Both the position numbers and the translations under genes were made by a program. The notes below the pieces were generated by a model. The model was not told the origin of the DNA. It was given only the letters and a program-made list of their open reading frames with translations, and made no database searches. 64,000 nt of DNA from Endozoicomonas montiporae CL-33 (GTDB lineage Bacteria; Pseudomonadota; Gammaproteobacteria; Pseudomonadales; Endozoicomonadaceae): contig NZ_CP013251.1 of assembly GCF_001583435.1 (NCBI RefSeq), forward strand, positions 601,001 through 665,000, read 5' to 3'. This document shows, in pieces, positions 8,731 to 17,114 of this stretch. Numbering within the stretch: the first letter of the stretch is position 1; each line of letters starts with the position of its first letter.

Positions 8731-9077
8731 TGTCACCTGGTTTGTAGTAATTCAAAAGGTAAGTCCTATATTTACGATCAGGTTAATAGCGTGATCGAAA
8801 GACTATGCAGAAGCTTTTTTGTGTATAGTCGATGAATAATTAATCATGATATTCATTTTGAGCAAAAGATTTTCCAGCATAAACATTAAAGCTGACGGGT
8901 TTAGTGATTTGTTACAGCTAATGATTTTTATTGGAAAGTGAGGAAATCTATTCTTGAATTTTTTTAAGTTAGTGTCCTTTTTGTTGCGTGATCGTATTTT
9001 TTTCAACAATAGTCAAACTTATAGAGTGTTTATCGATGATGTCCGAAAATAGCTAGTTATGAGCGACAGGCTGTTTT
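8731..9077. other. AT-rich gene-free stretch
   Basis: About 350 bp of markedly AT-rich sequence separates the TraF-like gene from the alkylation-repair genes. Short open frames here have no recognisable product. It probably carries the promoter of the repair operon, but no convincing -35/-10 pair or Ada box was identified. Confidence 0.5.
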
Positions 9078-10529
9078 ATGATTGATGTTATGAATGAAGC
9101 TGTATATTACAGGGCAATGCAGTCCCGGGATCGTCGGTTTGATGGTAAGTTCTTTGTTGCTGTCAAAACAACGGGAATTTATTGTCGGCCTATATGCCCT
9201 GCCAAGCCCAAACAGACTAACGTTGAGTTTTACTCCTCATCTCAAGAGGCAGAGAATGCCGGATATCGGCCCTGTATGCGCTGTAGGCCAGAATGTGCAC
9301 CATCTTCAGCCGCCTGGCTGGGCAAATCAGCTGTTGTGCAAAGAGCGCTACGGGTTATTTCCAATGGTGAATTCATTTATTCATCGGAAGAAGAATTTGC
9401 CAATAAGTTTGGTCTGACAGCAAGGCATTTACGGCGTCTGTTTAAAGAGGAAGTGGGGCGAACTCCCAAGCAATGTGCAGACAGGGCTCGCCTTGATTTT
9501 TCACGTAAATTGCTGACTGAAACAAATTTGCCTATTACCGAAGTGGCAACGACATCTGGCTTTTTATCTATACGCCGATTCAATGATGCCTTTAAAAAAA
9601 GGTTTCAGCAAACGCCAGGTTTATTCAGAAAAAATGCAAGCGATAAAAATGGAATTATTGATTTTTCTCTGGCGTATCGACCACCATTTGATTGGGATGA
9701 ACAACTCAACTTTTTCAGGAATCATGCAATAAGTCATCTTGAAATGGTAAATGATCATACTTACGAACGAGTGTTCAGAGTTGGAGAGAGTGTTGGTCAT
9801 GTCAAAGTAACGCATCAGCCAGAAAATTTATGTTTAAATGCAACCATCACTATGGATGACAATGGTCAGCTATTGTGGGTATCAAAAAAAATTCGCAAGA
9901 TGTTTGATTTAGACTCTGACCCACTCATGCTTACTGAACGTTTAGCAAAAGACCCAATATTGGATAGTCTCAACAGACAGAGTCCCGGCCTTCGTTTGAC
10001 AGGTATGTGGGACCCTTTTGAGGCGGCAATTACTACCATTCTTGGGCAGTTAGTATCATTAAAACATGCAAGATTACTGGTTAATCAACTGGTTAGTTCT
10101 TATGGTGAGAAAGTTGTCCATCCTGTCGATAAGTCCGATATCAGACTATTTCCTACACCGGAGATTCTGGCTAATTGTGATCTTGCAAGACTGAAAACAA
10201 CGGGTAAGCGTAAAGAAAGTATAAGGACACTATCGAAGCTGGTCGTATCCGGTGCAATTAATCTGAGCCCTTATCAGTGCACGGAAGTATTGAAGCAGCA
10301 GCTGCTCAAGATCCCCGGCATTGGTCCGTGGACGGCAGAATATATTTTACTGAGAGGGTTTAATGATACCGATGCATTTCCTTCTTCCGATCTGGTCATT
10401 CGTAGAGCACTTGAAAAGCATAAAGATATAGATCCGGAACAGGTCAGGCCCTGGAGAGGCTACATGGCAGTCCATTTATGGAATCGGTATGCATCGGACT
10501 TATCGCGGACAAAAGGCAGTGACGTATGA
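9078..10529 (+). CDS. alkA: Ada-type regulator fused to 3-methyladenine DNA glycosylase (AlkA)
   Basis: The 483-residue protein joins three parts. The Ada metal-binding domain has zinc cysteines C36, C40, C66 and C69 (IYCRPICPA...CMRCRPE). An AraC-type HTH follows (about 85-185; LRRLFKEEVGRTP). The AlkA glycosylase domain (about 190-470) carries the helix-hairpin-helix IPGIGPWTAEYILLR and catalytic Asp at about 438 (FPSSDLVI). It would sense methylphosphotriesters through Cys36 and excise 3-methyladenine. It overlaps ogt by 4 bp (ATGA), so a coupled adaptive-response operon is likely. The start could also be the ATG at 9090. Confidence 0.92.
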   Translation: MIDVMNEAVYYRAMQSRDRRFDGKFFVAVKTTGIYCRPICPAKPKQTNVEFYSSSQEAENAGYRPCMRCRPECAPSSAAWLGKSAVVQRALRVISNGEFIYSSEEEFANKFGLTARHLRRLFKEEVGRTPKQCADRARLDFSRKLLTETNLPITEVATTSGFLSIRRFNDAFKKRFQQTPGLFRKNASDKNGIIDFSLAYRPPFDWDEQLNFFRNHAISHLEMVNDHTYERVFRVGESVGHVKVTHQPENLCLNATITMDDNGQLLWVSKKIRKMFDLDSDPLMLTERLAKDPILDSLNRQSPGLRLTGMWDPFEAAITTILGQLVSLKHARLLVNQLVSSYGEKVVHPVDKSDIRLFPTPEILANCDLARLKTTGKRKESIRTLSKLVVSGAINLSPYQCTEVLKQQLLKIPGIGPWTAEYILLRGFNDTDAFPSSDLVIRRALEKHKDIDPEQVRPWRGYMAVHLWNRYASDLSRTKGSDV

Positions 10530-11005
10530 CTCTTTTTCACAAATATCTAAACACCCCCGTCGGTCGCTTTAAGCTGGTAGCGGATCAAGAGCATCTATTG
10601 GCTGGTTACTGGGTGCAAAGTGCGGATGACAGATCATCTTTTGATTTGAGCCAGTTAAGTGATGAGCATCCCATACTTAATCGGGCTGGAATTGAGATGC
10701 AAGAATATATGCAGGGAAAGCGTAGATCATTCGATGTACCTGTTAAGCCTGAAGGAACGCTGTTTCAGAAGCAGGTTTGGCAAAAGCTGTTAGAGATTCC
10801 CTATGGAGCAACAGTCAGTTATAGCGAACTGGCTTCAAGCATTAATAATCCCAAGGCATCAAGAGCAGTAGGTGCTGCAGTGGGCAAAAACCCCTTACTG
10901 GTTTTCATTCCCTGCCATCGGGTCATTGGGTCTTCAGGCGCATTAACAGGTTATGCAGGTGGGCTTGAGGCAAAAAAGTGGCTTTTGACACTGGAAAACC
11001 CTTAG
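10526..11005 (+). CDS. ogt: Methylated-DNA-protein cysteine methyltransferase
   Basis: The 159-residue suicide enzyme removes O6-alkyl groups from guanine. The active site FIPCHRVIGSSGALTGYAGGLE is canonical, with the acceptor Cys at about 130. The upstream HTH-like segment (IPYGATVSYSELASSINNPKASRAVGAAVGKNP) is also standard. It begins inside the Ada/AlkA gene (ATGA overlap), implying translational coupling. The stop TAG at 11003-11005 belongs to the 4-bp target site (TTAG) of the MITE that starts at 11006. Confidence 0.95.
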   Translation: MTLFHKYLNTPVGRFKLVADQEHLLAGYWVQSADDRSSFDLSQLSDEHPILNRAGIEMQEYMQGKRRSFDVPVKPEGTLFQKQVWQKLLEIPYGATVSYSELASSINNPKASRAVGAAVGKNPLLVFIPCHRVIGSSGALTGYAGGLEAKKWLLTLENP

Positions 11006-11167
11006 CCCGAATATTTCATAAATTTGCTGCCAACTGTCAACAGCCCATGGAAATAGTGCTTTTTTACCAAAAATGCTTCGGACACATCAGTCCGAAGCCA
11101 TTGCAGGTACAAGCGAGAGTTTTCAAGGGATGTAGCAATAGCGCATGCATTTTATGAAATATTCGGG
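11006..11167. mobile_element. 162-bp MITE related to the IS1380-family element
   Basis: Perfect 17-bp terminal inverted repeats CCCGAATATTTCATAAA lie at 11006-11022 and, complemented, at 11151-11167. A 4-bp direct repeat TTAG flanks it (11002-11005 and 11168-11171). The same terminus begins the full-length IS at 50143, and IS1380-family elements make 4-bp duplications, so this is a non-autonomous derivative. It has no coding capacity. An internal hairpin CTTCGGAC...GTCCGAAG is present. The right target copy overlaps the AGGAGG ribosome-binding site of the next small gene. Confidence 0.92.
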
Positions 11168-11180
11168 TTAGGAGGTTCAC

Positions 11181-11387
11181 ATGGACCATTACAGTGTTCT
11201 GGACCTTACGGTAAAAGCCGCAAAGCTTTGGCTGGAAAATCTGGATAACCGTTCAGTTGCCAATACCAAGTCGCTCGAAGAGCTTCGCAAGGCTTTATTT
11301 TTAAAACTGGAAGAAGAAGGGCAGCGGCCTGAAGATGTATTACAATATCTTATTCAGTCAATGGATGGTGGCTTGCTGGGTATTTGA
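11181..11387 (+). pseudogene. Probable N-terminal remnant of a PLP-dependent decarboxylase
   Basis: The short open frame (68 codons) has a strong ribosome-binding site (AGGAGG, 8 bp before ATG). Its sequence resembles the N-terminus of group II pyridoxal-dependent decarboxylases, ending in the EDVLQYLIQSMDGGLLGI segment that normally leads into a GRFFGWVIGG-type motif. Here it stops at TGA and a terminator-like hairpin follows immediately, so nothing downstream continues the enzyme. It may be a decayed fragment or a small stand-alone protein; I favour a remnant. Confidence 0.45.
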
Positions 11388-11428
11388 TGGGTAGTTGCTT
11401 TCGGGCAAGTACCCATCGTTTATGCTTT
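11386..11428 (+). terminator. Rho-independent-like terminator
   Basis: GATGGGTA (overlapping the TGA stop) pairs with TACCCATC at 11410-11417, followed by GTTTATGCTTTTT. It lies between convergent genes and ends the transcript of the 68-codon frame; it is probably also useful for srkA arriving from the other side. Confidence 0.6.
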
Positions 11429-12421
11429 TTAAGGCATAATCGTTAATGGCGGTTCATCCAGTGCCGCCATTTGCTCGCGCAGTTCCAGAATATGCTCCGA
11501 CCAGTAACGCTCGGTATTAAACCATGGAAAGGCCATGGGGAACGCCGGGTCTTGCCATCGCTTGGCTAACCAGCCGCTGTAGTTCATCAGGCGCAGGGTT
11601 CGGAAGTATTCAATCAGGTTCAGCTCAATCGGGCTGAAGTCATAAAACTCATTGTATCCCTCTAATAGCTCTGACAATTGTGCCGTCTGGTTGGCACGAT
11701 CGCCTGACAGAAACATCCACAAGTCCTGAATGGCCGGTGCCATACAGGTGTCGTCAAAATCCACAAAGTGGGCATTATCGTCGCGCCAGAGAATATTGCC
11801 GCAATGGGCATCTCCATGAACCCGGATGGCTTTGGGTTGGTACTGTTTTTCGATGTTTTCCAGTTTGTTCAGAATATCTCTGCTCAGGGTTTCGTAGGCA
11901 GGTAAAAGCGGTGTTGGAATAAAGTCATTTTCCAGCAGCCACTCCACATTGTCTTTGCCATAACGTTGTAAATTAATGGCTGGTCGATGTTCAAAAGGTT
12001 TTGCCGAACCCAACTGATGCAACCTTCCCATGCAGCGCCCCAGGGTGAGCAGGTGGTCAAAGTTGTCCAGTTCTGGTGGATAGCCACCTTTGCGTTCAAA
12101 CAGTGCAAACTGAAAACCTTCGAATTCGTGCAGGGTTTCGCCCTGTTCGTTCTTTAAAGGAGGAACAATAGGAAACTCCATATCATGAAGTTCGAGGCTG
12201 AACTCATGTTCTTCCAGAATTTGCTCTTTGGTCCAGCGTTGTGGGCGGTAAAACTTGGCAATAATGCGCAGGCTTTCTTCAATGCCTACCTGGTAGACGC
12301 GGTTCTCGTAACTGTTTAATGCCATAATTCGGGCATCAGAAAGATAGCCCTGACTTTCAATGGCATCCAGCACCCGATCCGGAGTGAGCTGATCGTAAGG
12401 GTGTTGAGCACTTGAGTTCAT
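11429..12421 (-). CDS. srkA: Stress response kinase A (YihE/SrkA)
   Basis: This Ser/Thr protein kinase of the aminoglycoside-phosphotransferase fold counters death pathways under stress. It shows MALNSYENRVYQVG near the N-terminus, the ATP-site lysine segment IAKFYRPQRW, the catalytic loop VHGDAHCGNILW and the metal site FVDFDDTCMAP, all as in E. coli SrkA. Its length is about 330 residues from the ATG at 12421. An in-frame ATG at 12439 is an alternative, but homologues start MNSS-like. It stands alone between gene-poor regions, with no dsbA partner visible. Confidence 0.93.
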   Translation of the reverse strand: MNSSAQHPYDQLTPDRVLDAIESQGYLSDARIMALNSYENRVYQVGIEESLRIIAKFYRPQRWTKEQILEEHEFSLELHDMEFPIVPPLKNEQGETLHEFEGFQFALFERKGGYPPELDNFDHLLTLGRCMGRLHQLGSAKPFEHRPAINLQRYGKDNVEWLLENDFIPTPLLPAYETLSRDILNKLENIEKQYQPKAIRVHGDAHCGNILWRDDNAHFVDFDDTCMAPAIQDLWMFLSGDRANQTAQLSELLEGYNEFYDFSPIELNLIEYFRTLRLMNYSGWLAKRWQDPAFPMAFPWFNTERYWSEHILELREQMAALDEPPLTIMP

Positions 12422-12620
12422 ACTGATGTCCGCGTACATAACCGATAAACAGCTATTTTATTGGGTGGTCGCGGGGCTGTCGAATACAGATAGATACTGA
12501 CAGGGCTTCCAGTATCTGTATTCGGATGGATTTTAAAGTACCCTGAATTCGTATCATAAGTGCATAACCTCTGTAACCAGAGAGTTGCTTCAGAACCTTT
12601 GAAGTGAATCAGAACTCAGG

Positions 12621-12677
12621 TGTCAACCCCGTTTTGAAATGACCTTTTTCCACCGGTTTGAGATGACCCGTTTTCAG
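12621..12677. repeat. IS21-like terminal repeat remnant
   Basis: TGTCAACCCCGTTTTGAAATG is followed about 24 bp later by a similar unit (CCGGTTTGAGATGACCCG). Multiple direct repeats of the type CCGTTTTGAAATGACC are typical of the ends of IS21-family elements. No istA/istB coding sequence remains, so this would be a solo end. Confidence 0.4.
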
Positions 12678-12718
12678 CAACACTTTTGATCAGCCAACCT
12701 GTAAAAGCCCCAGTTTTA

Positions 12719-12820
12719 ACCTGTGCATAATCTGAGCATTTGTCTCTACAGAGCTGTAGCTCTTGATATTCAAGTCCTGATGGATGTGTACGTTTGTTTT
12801 AAATTGATGCATAAGCCTTG
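12719..12820. repeat. Diverged, shortened relative of the 239-bp MITE
   Basis: Read on the minus strand from 12820, CAAGGCTTATGCATCAA and the following 60 bases align well by eye with the left end of the MITE at 849 (shared TTAAAACAA, CGTAC, TGAATAT, CTACAG). The other end (GCATAATCTGAGCA) resembles its right terminus. The middle is deleted. No target duplication was found. Confidence 0.5.
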
Positions 12821-12902
12821 GGTCACCTTGCCGACTGAGTTGCATCACACCCAATGCAAATGGCATCAATGCCATTACCGTGCTATAAAACTACTATGCG
12901 AA

Positions 12903-12936
12903 GGCCGACTTTTTCTGATTTACAACAAAGTCGGCC
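12903..12936. other. Perfect 10-bp stem-loop
   Basis: GGCCGACTTT and AAAGTCGGCC pair around a 14-base loop. The stem has Ts on its ascending arm rather than a trailing T-run, so it is not a standard terminator. Function is unknown; it could be a relic of an element end. Confidence 0.5.
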
Positions 12937-13381
12937 ACCCGTTGATTTCCAAGGTCTAGAGGAAAATATATTGTACATAAGTACATTAAAAATACAGCAA
13001 AATTGATGCACATGGACGACACATGTCTTTCGAAATGCGGCAAATTAATGTTGTAAAATGGTGCTATTTTCTTATCTAAGCCTTGGGAATTCTGAAAAGT
13101 CCGAATTTTGGCATTTACAGTAAAAGTCGGTCTTCGCGTACCTACTGCAAATCGTTAAATCTCTGAAGGTCATATTCCCCACTTGCGGCGAACTACTCAC
13201 AGAGCTTACTTCATACCCAGCCCCTTGGGGCGGAGTAGTTGTCTCAAATGTTTAGCAGTCGTCAATGGAACTCAAAAGGATATGCCAAAGTCAAGATTTA
13301 TTGAACAGTCTTCAAGCAAAGCAGTATTGCACTGAAAAGGTCTTTATCTCAGTACACTGAAATTTCGGCGGGTTTGACTCT

Positions 13382-15037
13382 ATGAAGATCAATTGTTCCA
13401 TACACATGCTTATCATTCTTTGCCAGATTGCTCTTCTTTCCTCTGGTGTCCGGGCACAACACTTTTTTCCGGCAGCTCTGGCTCCCGGATATTTGAAAAT
13501 GCATGAATCACTATTGGAAAAAACGTTTGATGAGCATGCATCGTTGCGTGAAAAACGATCTATTAACGGAATGCCTGACTCTGGCAGATGGTATTGGATG
13601 ATTAAAATAGTTAGATCATCAACAGCTCAGCCATGCACAGGTATTCCCCTGAATGCACGCTGGGTGATAACAGCGGCACACTGCACGATCAATGAGACAG
13701 AGGGAGTGCTGGCTATTGACTATACGGCCAATCTTGGAGACCAGACAGAGGACAAAACAGTTACTGCAATCAAAAATTACAGTCAGATCCATGGTGCAAG
13801 AATCCCTGTTAAACGAATTGTTAAACACCCGAACTCAGAAGCCGCCAAGGACGATAGGGCTTCAGGCATTGCTTCTACACAAAATCCTGCCACAACACCC
13901 CAAACAGAAGCTTTTGCTGGGGGACATGTGGGTGTTAATGATATAGCCCTGCTGGAGTTAAGCTTTCCCCTGCCTGTGGAAGTAGTTAACAAAACGCCAC
14001 CCGTTAACTTTAATGAAGTTAATATCAAGCCAAATCTAAAAGCCACGATGGCGGGCTATGGGGACGGCTACGGAACAAATCCGCAAAATGTTCCACATTA
14101 CTACTCAAGTACATTAAGAAGCTTTAAGAAGGGTGATTTGAAAATTCTGACTCTGCCTGTGAAAAAAAAGCCTAAACGGGGAAAAGTGAATTCTGGACCC
14201 AAGCGATGCAAAAGGCTTCTTTCAGGCAATGCTGAAGCCGACAACCCGATGATATGTGATACAGGTGCTCCAATCCCTTCCAATGGTGATAGCGGTGGTC
14301 CTCTGGTCAGCAATAACATGATTATTGGAACACTATACGGAGGAGATACTTACTCTGACATGAGCTTTCGGACAAAAGACGGTGCTGCTGTATTTGAAAT
14401 GGAGCGTATCAAGTTTGAGCCGATTTTGTATCATAAACATCTTATTACGTCTAATGCAGGATTCCAATGGACTGATCATAAAATCATACCCGAGGGACAG
14501 GGCTTTTCACCAGTTACTACGAATTATAAAAAAGATGATTCAGGGATGGCTGTCGTGCCTGTCTGCAGAGTTAAAAACGCAGACAATAGCTGGTCTTATG
14601 GAACCATGACTAAGTATATTGGTCTTAAACACTGTCGTTATAGTTTTTACGGGTTTTACAGACATAAAGTAGCGCAACTTGAAGACATTAACTTTCAGGT
14701 AGCGTCCGGCTGGGAAAACCAGAACAGCGAATCAGATGCAAAAATTGTGTGGAAAAAATTGCATAAGAAACACCTGACACCAACGTCTTCTTCCACCACA
14801 CCCATCGCTATAGACTTTGACTCTAAAGGTAACTCTCTTTATCTATGTGCACTGATAAGCGATGAAGATGGTGGTACAACTCATTTGGAAAATGGCGAAT
14901 TTGGGATAATCAGTAAACAATCAAAACGATGTAAGATCGGAAACAAAGCATTTCGTTTTAGCCCTAACAGAAATCGATTTTTCTGGGTGCTTTCCATTCA
15001 AAGCCCGATGCATCAAACACAGTTTAGTAACCAGTAA
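13382..15037 (+). CDS. Secreted trypsin-like serine protease with C-terminal DUF3421-like repeats
   Basis: The 551-residue protein has a signal peptide (cut near VRA-QHF, residue 25). An S1 domain (about 65-370) carries the full triad: His100 in WVITAAHC, Asp187 in NDIALLEL and Ser304 in NGDSGGPLV. The basic EKRSINGM segment just before resembles a pro-peptide cleavage region. The C-terminal part (about 375-545) contains two similar units, VCRVKNADNSWSYGTM...C...FQV and LCALISDEDGGT...C...FWV, reminiscent of DUF3421/DM9 carbohydrate-binding-type repeats. It is probably exported to act on host or environmental proteins. It is monocistronic. Confidence 0.85.
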   Translation: MKINCSIHMLIILCQIALLSSGVRAQHFFPAALAPGYLKMHESLLEKTFDEHASLREKRSINGMPDSGRWYWMIKIVRSSTAQPCTGIPLNARWVITAAHCTINETEGVLAIDYTANLGDQTEDKTVTAIKNYSQIHGARIPVKRIVKHPNSEAAKDDRASGIASTQNPATTPQTEAFAGGHVGVNDIALLELSFPLPVEVVNKTPPVNFNEVNIKPNLKATMAGYGDGYGTNPQNVPHYYSSTLRSFKKGDLKILTLPVKKKPKRGKVNSGPKRCKRLLSGNAEADNPMICDTGAPIPSNGDSGGPLVSNNMIIGTLYGGDTYSDMSFRTKDGAAVFEMERIKFEPILYHKHLITSNAGFQWTDHKIIPEGQGFSPVTTNYKKDDSGMAVVPVCRVKNADNSWSYGTMTKYIGLKHCRYSFYGFYRHKVAQLEDINFQVASGWENQNSESDAKIVWKKLHKKHLTPTSSSTTPIAIDFDSKGNSLYLCALISDEDGGTTHLENGEFGIISKQSKRCKIGNKAFRFSPNRNRFFWVLSIQSPMHQTQFSNQ

Positions 15038-15181
15038 AACTCATAGCCACATGGACTGTGGCAGCTTGAATTATGCACTTTCACATCAATGCGTTTGAAC
15101 ACAGCCTACTCTTTAGCTTTACGTTTATCATTAGAGAATTCCTTCGTTGTCAATCGTATTTTACTGTCCGGGCTTAGATCA

Positions 15182-15895
15182 TCAAATTGCTGGCGTTCTG
15201 ACCAGACACCAGACATCTATGGTTTTTACGCCCTGCTTTTTTAGAACTCTCGATAGCTCTGAAACGGTCTCCCCTGTGGTGACTACATCATCAACAATGG
15301 CAACATGCCGATAGCCTGTTTCCCTGCAGACAAAGGCTCCTCGAATATTCTTAAGACGTTCACTGGCTTTGAGTTGTTGTTGCGCTTCTGTCGCACGAAT
15401 CCGTTTTACCATTTTTTTGTCTAAAACCATCTTTTTATCTTTTAGCTGACGATTGAGGGCTTTCGCCAGGAGCAGAGCTTGGTTGTAACCGCGCTGCTGT
15501 AAGCGCTTTCTGTGTAGCGGTACCGGAATAATGGCTTCTGGCCAGATTTCCTGATGGTAATGCTGTCGAAGCACCTCAGCCAGTGAGGCTGTCATTGGCT
15601 TTATCAAAGCGGTCTGCTGGCTGTACTTGATGCGGTGAATAATGTGGTTGACTGGAAAGCGGTACTGAAAAGCCGAGTAGCAGCGATTAAAGACGGGTGT
15701 TTTTTTAAGGCACTGACCGCAGAGTTTTGTTGATGCAACGAGGACAGGCAAGCCACAACTCTGGCAGGCTTGCTGATTATCGGGGCAGGCATTCAAACAC
15801 AATTCACAGAGGGGTTGCCTGAACGACGTGGCTCCTCGACACAACAGGCAGCTTATTTGTAGCGTATTGTTTAATATTTGTTCGATTGTAAACAT
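15182..15895 (-). CDS. comF: ComF-family phosphoribosyltransferase-like protein
   Basis: The 237-residue product has N-terminal zinc-ribbon cysteines ([23 protein letters not shown]), then the PRTase-type fold with the PRPP-binding loop [21 protein letters not shown] near the C-terminus. The family (ComF/GntX) supports DNA uptake and transformation, and is thought to act in the cytoplasm on incoming ssDNA. It is divergent from bioB, as in many gammaproteobacteria. The start ATG at 15895 overlaps the upstream region of the biotin genes. Confidence 0.9.
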   Translation of the reverse strand: MFTIEQILNNTLQISCLLCRGATSFRQPLCELCLNACPDNQQACQSCGLPVLVASTKLCGQCLKKTPVFNRCYSAFQYRFPVNHIIHRIKYSQQTALIKPMTASLAEVLRQHYHQEIWPEAIIPVPLHRKRLQQRGYNQALLLAKALNRQLKDKKMVLDKKMVKRIRATEAQQQLKASERLKNIRGAFVCRETGYRHVAIVDDVVTTGETVSELSRVLKKQGVKTIDVWCLVRTPAI

Positions 15896-15911
15896 TCTTA
15901 TGGATTAACGA

Positions 15912-15939
15912 TTGACGTTAGATTTCAATTCATTATTAT
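15912..15939 (+). promoter_or_regulatory. Candidate sigma-70 promoter for the bio operon
   Basis: TTGACG at 15912-15917 and TATTAT at 15934-15939 are separated by 16 bp, about 85 bp before the bioB ATG. A TTGTAAACA half-site at 15886-15894 resembles half of a BirA operator, but it lies inside the comF start and no good partner half is present, so BirA control is unproven. Confidence 0.45.
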
Positions 15940-16024
15940 CAGCCATGTTTTAATCTCAATAATCAATATTAATGGCTGTGCTCAGCGTTACTGCCACGGG
16001 CGCTCCGGGGAAAAATTGAACAAC

Positions 16025-17092
16025 ATGACTGCACCTGTAGGCACCACTCACTCTGGTACAACCCTTCGCCATGACTGGACGGTCGAAGAAGTTGAGGCGT
16101 TGTTTCAGCAGCCTTTTAATGATCTGATTTTTCAGGCTCAGCAGACTCATCGTGAACACTTCAACCCGAATCAGGTGCAGGTCAGTACGTTGTTGTCGAT
16201 CAAAACCGGTGCCTGCCCTGAGGATTGCAAGTATTGTCCCCAGAGTGGTCACTACAACACCGGACTCAGTAAAGAAAAGTTGATGGAAGTGCGCAAGGTG
16301 CTGGAAGAGGCGCGTGCCGCAAAAGTATCGGGTGCGACTCGTTTCTGTATGGGTGCAGCGTGGAAAAACCCGCCGGAAAAAGACCTGCCTTACATCATGG
16401 AAATGGTGAAAGGCGTGAAGGAAATGGGTCTGGAAACCTGCATGACGCTGGGTATGCTCAATGCCGATCAGGCGAGCCGTCTGGCAGAAGCCGGGTTGGA
16501 TTATTACAACCATAACCTGGACACATCGCCCGAATTTTACGGCAGCATCATCACCACTCGCACCTTCTCTGATCGCCTGGATACTCTGCAGCATGTGCGA
16601 GATGCCGGTATGAACATTTGCAGTGGCGGCATTGTGGGGCTGGGTGAAACCGAGCGTGACCGTGCTGGCATGCTGGTGGCTCTGGCCAATCTTCCTAAAC
16701 ACCCTGAAAGTGTGCCTGTGAATATGCTGGTGCGGGTAGAAGGAACACCGTTGGAAGACGTTGAAACCGTGGATGGTATCGAATTTGTGCGCATGATTGC
16801 GGTGGCCAAAATTATGATGCCAGCATCCAGTGTTCGACTTTCTGCCGGTCGTGAAAACATGAGTGACGAGTTGCAGGCGCTGGCATTTCTGGCCGGAGCC
16901 AACTCTATTTTCCTCGGCGATAAGCTGCTGACCACACCCAACCCGAAAGAAAGCCGTGACCGACAGCTGTTTGATAAACTCGGCATCAACATGGACGATC
17001 GAACCGAGCAGGATGCTGAAGCCTTTGCCCGAAGCTGCCCTCTGCGTGAGCAGGATAACGACCATTATTACGATGCGATGAAAGCTTCCTGA
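16025..17092 (+). CDS. bioB: Biotin synthase
   Basis: This radical-SAM enzyme inserts sulfur into dethiobiotin, the last step of biotin synthesis. It has the cluster motif [16 protein letters not shown], followed by [11 protein letters not shown] (second Fe-S cluster cysteine), [13 protein letters not shown] and [12 protein letters not shown], all diagnostic. The ATG at 16025 gives 355 residues and matches the E. coli start region ([13 protein letters not shown]). The frame stays open upstream to 15878, but that part is non-conserved. It heads the cluster bioB-bioF-bioH-bioC-bioD. Confidence 0.97.
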   Translation: MTAPVGTTHSGTTLRHDWTVEEVEALFQQPFNDLIFQAQQTHREHFNPNQVQVSTLLSIKTGACPEDCKYCPQSGHYNTGLSKEKLMEVRKVLEEARAAKVSGATRFCMGAAWKNPPEKDLPYIMEMVKGVKEMGLETCMTLGMLNADQASRLAEAGLDYYNHNLDTSPEFYGSIITTRTFSDRLDTLQHVRDAGMNICSGGIVGLGETERDRAGMLVALANLPKHPESVPVNMLVRVEGTPLEDVETVDGIEFVRMIAVAKIMMPASSVRLSAGRENMSDELQALAFLAGANSIFLGDKLLTTPNPKESRDRQLFDKLGINMDDRTEQDAEAFARSCPLREQDNDHYYDAMKAS

Positions 17093-17114
17093 GTGAATGG
17101 ATACGGATTAGTCG

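Larger units (their letters stand above)
12440..13381. other. Gene-free 0.9-kb accessory stretch
   Basis: No credible gene is present. It contains, in order: an imperfect hairpin (CGAATACAG...CTGTATTCG, about 12480-12523), IS21-like terminal repeats (12621-12677), a diverged MITE relative (12719-12820), a palindrome AATGGCAT-CA-ATGCCATT (12859-12876), a perfect 10-bp stem-loop (12903-12936), and near 13190-13240 a dyad AACTACTC...GAGTAGTT around GCCCCTTGGGGC. It looks like a landing zone for small elements. The promoter of the downstream protease must be in the last part but is not obvious. Confidence 0.6.

Noticed and set aside
8803..9009. 68-codon minus-strand frame in AT-rich spacer
   Set aside because: Lys/Asn/Ile-rich composition follows the AT bias; no start signal or motif.
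12903..12936. attC-like (integron) site
   Set aside because: It has a perfect stem but lacks the paired R/L core sites and any neighbouring cassette or integrase.
12723..12959. 78-codon frame upstream of the protease
   Set aside because: It covers the MITE remnant and stem-loop; no start signal and no similarity.
15886..15920. BirA operator upstream of bioB
   Set aside because: Only one half-site (TTGTAAACA) is good and it is part of the comF coding start; the partner half matches at about five of nine positions.
15956..17065. 369-codon open frame antisense to bioB
   Set aside because: It is opposite a well-conserved enzyme and rich in His/Phe/Thr as expected of a complementary-frame shadow.
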